Positions 15,369-17,266 of a DNA stretch of 17,266 bases are shown piece after piece. Position numbers and translations under genes: made by a program. This DNA is from Rhodococcus sp. (in: high G+C Gram-positive bacteria) (GTDB lineage Bacteria > Actinomycetota > Actinomycetes > Mycobacteriales > Mycobacteriaceae), in NCBI GenBank assembly GCA_012515885.1, contig JAAYXN010000170.1:1-17266 (forward strand), written 5' to 3'. The notes under the pieces were generated by a model. The model saw nothing but the letters and a program-made list of their open reading frames with translations, searched no databases and was not told the origin of the DNA. Each line of letters opens with the position of its first letter. The first letter of the stretch is position 1.

Positions 15369-15383
15369 TGATAATGATTATCG
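15369..15383. promoter_or_regulatory. Fur/Zur-type operator in the aztB-aztA divergent gap, overlapping the aztA start
   Basis: TGATAATGATTATCG contains a perfect 13-bp palindrome (GATAAT-G-ATTATC, 15370-15382). It matches 14 of 15 positions of the classical 7-1-7 Fur box TGATAATNATTATCA, and 12 of 15 of the actinobacterial Zur pattern TGAAAATGATTTTCA. The aztA ATG (15374-15376) lies at its centre, and the aztB start (15353) is 16 nt away. One bound repressor would silence both directions. Zur is the likelier ligand given the zinc genes. Confidence 0.8.
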
Positions 15384-16012
15384 TCCGCGATTTGGTGGTG
15401 CAGTACGGAACCACCACAGCTTTAGATGGCGTAAGCGCCAACTTCTCCCCCGGATCTATCACCGCCCTGGTCGGCCACAACGGCTCCGGCAAGTCGACGC
15501 TGCTACAGGTGTTGACGCGCACGGTGGCACCGACTTCGGGAGAAGTAGTTGGTCTCGACAACCTGACCGTGGCCTACGTGCCGCAACGTTCGGCCGCGCG
15601 CGATGACCTCCCGCTGACTGTGCGCGAAGTGGTCGCGATGGGTGCGTGGCAGCGCCGCGGTCTGTGGCGGCGTCTGACGAAGAGCGATTGCTCTGGCATC
15701 GATACCGCACTTGAACGTCTCGGTATCACCGCGCTCACGGATCGCAGGATCGGCGACCTGTCGGGTGGTCAACGCCAGCGTGCACTCATTGCCCAAGCGT
15801 TGGTTCAGCGCGGGGATCTCCTACTGCTTGACGAACCAGCAACCGGACTCGATGAGGATGCCCGAACGGTCATTCTCGATGTGATGCGGACCGAAGCGGA
15901 TCGGGGCGCCACCGTTGTGGTCGCCACCCACGACCGTGTCGAAGCGGAGGGCGCTGACCACACCCTCCGCCTCACCCAAGGCGCGGTAGAGGTCGTCGAT
16001 CACAGGCGATAA
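15374..16012 (+). CDS. aztA: Zinc ABC transporter ATP-binding protein AztA
   Basis: Cytoplasmic ATPase that powers AztB. It has 212 aa, short but normal for AztA. All nucleotide-binding motifs are intact: Walker A GHNGSGKST (34-42), Q-loop Q71 in VPQRS, signature LSGGQ (129-133), Walker B LLLLDEP (149-155), D-loop TGLD and H-loop H186 in ATHD. The ATG at 15374 sits in the middle of a Fur/Zur-like palindrome and leaves no room for a Shine-Dalgarno sequence. The message is probably leaderless, which is common in actinobacteria. Later start codons would remove the first beta strand (IIVRDLVVQYG). It is divergent from aztB with a 20-bp gap. Its last 13 bp overlap the end of the convergent P-type ATPase gene. 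Confidence 0.9.
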   Translation: MIIVRDLVVQYGTTTALDGVSANFSPGSITALVGHNGSGKSTLLQVLTRTVAPTSGEVVGLDNLTVAYVPQRSAARDDLPLTVREVVAMGAWQRRGLWRRLTKSDCSGIDTALERLGITALTDRRIGDLSGGQRQRALIAQALVQRGDLLLLDEPATGLDEDARTVILDVMRTEADRGATVVVATHDRVEAEGADHTLRLTQGAVEVVDHRR

Positions 16013-17266
16013 CGGATAAGCCGAGAACTGTTGGCCACCACCGCAACCGACGATGCGTTGTGAAGTACCGCGGCAAGCACTGGCGACAATGCTCCACCGG
16101 CACCAACAATCAGCCCAATAGCATTGACGGCAATCGACATTCCGTAATTTTGGCGAATGACACCGACCGCATGCCGACCGAGATCGCGGGTATCAAGAAT
16201 CCGCTCAAGATGATCGCCAGCAAGAGCCACATCGGCTGTCTCCACCGCGACATCGGTACCCGCTAGACCCATGGCGATACCAATATCCGCGGCCGCGAGC
16301 GCAGGGGCGTCATTGGTTCCGTCGCCCACCACCGCGACGACATATCCGTCCGCTTGCAGGGCTCGCACCACTTCGAGTTTGTCGTCCGGCAGAACCTCGG
16401 CGCGCCAGTGATCTATACCCAACTCGGCCGCCACCGCGGCCGCCGTGTCTGGATGATCACCGGTAAGCATCACGATTCGTTTGACCCCGTCCGCGCGCAA
16501 CCTTTCGAGAACGTCACGGGCCCCCGGCCGCACTTCATCACGCAGACTAATAAGCCCCACCAACTCGCCGTCAACTGCAAGCAACAAGGGTGTCTCCGCG
16601 CTGCGGCGGAGCCGAGTTACCCACTGCACCGCGTTCTCTGGCAGTTCCACGCCTTCACTGGTCAATAGCGAAGGACTACCGAGCAGCAGGGTGCGGCCGG
16701 CAGCGATAGTGCGCATTCCCAGCCCTACCAGGACTTCGCATTCCTCATGGGGCGGTATCTCGATACGCCGCTCTTCCGTGCTTCGAATGACCGCTTCGGC
16801 CAGCGGATGCCGGGAATGCACTTCCGAACTGGCCGCGTAAGCCAGAACGTCTTCTGGCTCCCAATCATCATGGAATGCAATGACGTTCGTGACTATTGGT
16901 CGACCAACGGTCAGCGTTCCAGTTTTGTCGAACACAACTGCGTCAACCCGCCCGGCTTCCTCAAGGTGTGAGCCACCTTTAATGAGGATGCCTCTGCGCG
17001 CACCATTTCCGATTGCGGCGCTGATCGCGGTGGGTGTCGCTAAGCCCACAGCGCAGGGGCACGCGATCAGCAACATCGTCATCGCTCGCCGCACATCCCT
17101 GGTAAACAGCAAGGTCAGCGCCGATAACGCGAAGGACGCGGGAACAAAACGCCGGGAGAACGCGGCGCCCACCGTCTCAATGGGAGCGCGATCTTCTTGC
17201 GCCTGTTCTACGCGGGCAATAATGCGGCCAATCATCGTTTCCGAGCCCACTGCACCGGCGCGAACA
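16000..17266 (-). CDS. ctpC: CtpC-like heavy-metal P1B-type ATPase, C-terminal part (5' end outside window)
   Basis: Metal-exporting membrane ATPase. The reading frame stays open to the window edge (codons before the GTG at 17250 read VRAGA), so that GTG is internal and the N-terminal helices and actuator start are missing. Numbered from 17250, it shows the membrane metal site CPC (64-66), the phosphorylated D108 in DKTGT, the HP locus (148-149), TGD (263-265) and GDGTNDAP (309-316). The last helices contain NYGMSIAVNAIG and HNASSVAVVANSS, ending IRYRL. As I recall it, this tail is typical of mycobacterial CtpC, linked in the literature to zinc resistance and to manganese export. The sequence does not settle the metal. 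Next to the Azt importer, a zinc/manganese role is plausible. Confidence 0.85.
   Translation of the reverse strand, partial: VRAGAVGSETMIGRIIARVEQAQEDRAPIETVGAAFSRRFVPASFALSALTLLFTRDVRRAMTMLLIACPCAVGLATPTAISAAIGNGARRGILIKGGSHLEEAGRVDAVVFDKTGTLTVGRPIVTNVIAFHDDWEPEDVLAYAASSEVHSRHPLAEAVIRSTEERRIEIPPHEECEVLVGLGMRTIAAGRTLLLGSPSLLTSEGVELPENAVQWVTRLRRSAETPLLLAVDGELVGLISLRDEVRPGARDVLERLRADGVKRIVMLTGDHPDTAAAVAAELGIDHWRAEVLPDDKLEVVRALQADGYVVAVVGDGTNDAPALAAADIGIAMGLAGTDVAVETADVALAGDHLERILDTRDLGRHAVGVIRQNYGMSIAVNAIGLIVGAGGALSPVLAAVLHNASSVAVVANSSRLIRYRL

Noticed and set aside
17248..17250. GTG as a true start for the P-type ATPase
   Set aside because: The frame continues upstream to the window edge with family-like residues, and a start here would remove essential membrane helices and the actuator domain.

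Overview
The window (roughly 60% G+C by eye) looks like a chromosomal segment of a high-G+C actinobacterium of the Mycobacteriales (Rhodococcus/Gordonia/Mycobacterium relatives). The basis is the actinobacterial arginine gene order argC-J-B-D-F-R-G-H, an LppP/LprE-type lipoprotein, and the C-terminal part of a CtpC-like metal P-type ATPase. I do not assign a genus.

Region 1 (1-7785, all minus strand) is the arginine biosynthesis operon, read right to left: argC, argJ, argB, argD, argF, argR, argG, and the first 168 codons of argH. Most junctions overlap by 4 nt or are separated by a few nt. The exception is argR-argG, whose 163-nt gap holds four copies of a palindromic 25-bp-period repeat. 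A 30-bp palindrome just upstream of argC is the likely ArgR operator. Together the genes cover glutamate acetyl cycling, ornithine synthesis and the conversion of ornithine to arginine, plus the pathway repressor.

Region 2 (7786-8956, minus) holds a 173-aa protein of unknown function and an LppP/LprE-family lipoprotein. A short intergenic stretch with two pairs of direct repeats separates them from the next block.

Region 3 (9133-10856, plus) is a translationally coupled pair: a UPF0718/DUF318-type permease and its usual partner of the TIGR03943/DUF1980 family, which has a His-Ser run and a Cys-Cys motif. A perfect 17-bp inverted repeat ends the block and faces the convergent zinc genes.

Region 4 (10946-16012) is an AztABCD-type zinc uptake locus. 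aztA (ATPase, plus strand) diverges from aztB-aztD-aztC (minus), and a second aztD paralogue follows aztC after a 70-bp gap. The 20-bp gap between aztA and aztB carries a Fur/Zur-like palindrome that covers the aztA start codon. The two AztD paralogues have lost different histidine motifs. The aztB reading frame contains an in-frame TAG at codon 48, inside the conserved ABC-3 permease motif, so as sequenced the importer has no complete permease.

Region 5 (16000-17266, minus) is the C-terminal part of a CtpC-like P1B-type ATPase, convergent with aztA and overlapping it by 13 bp. A zinc importer beside a probable Zn/Mn exporter, with the permease pair next door, suggests a metal-homeostasis neighbourhood. 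The most notable observations are the interrupted aztB, the operator over the aztA start codon, the complementary AztD paralogues and the repeat array inside the arg operon.
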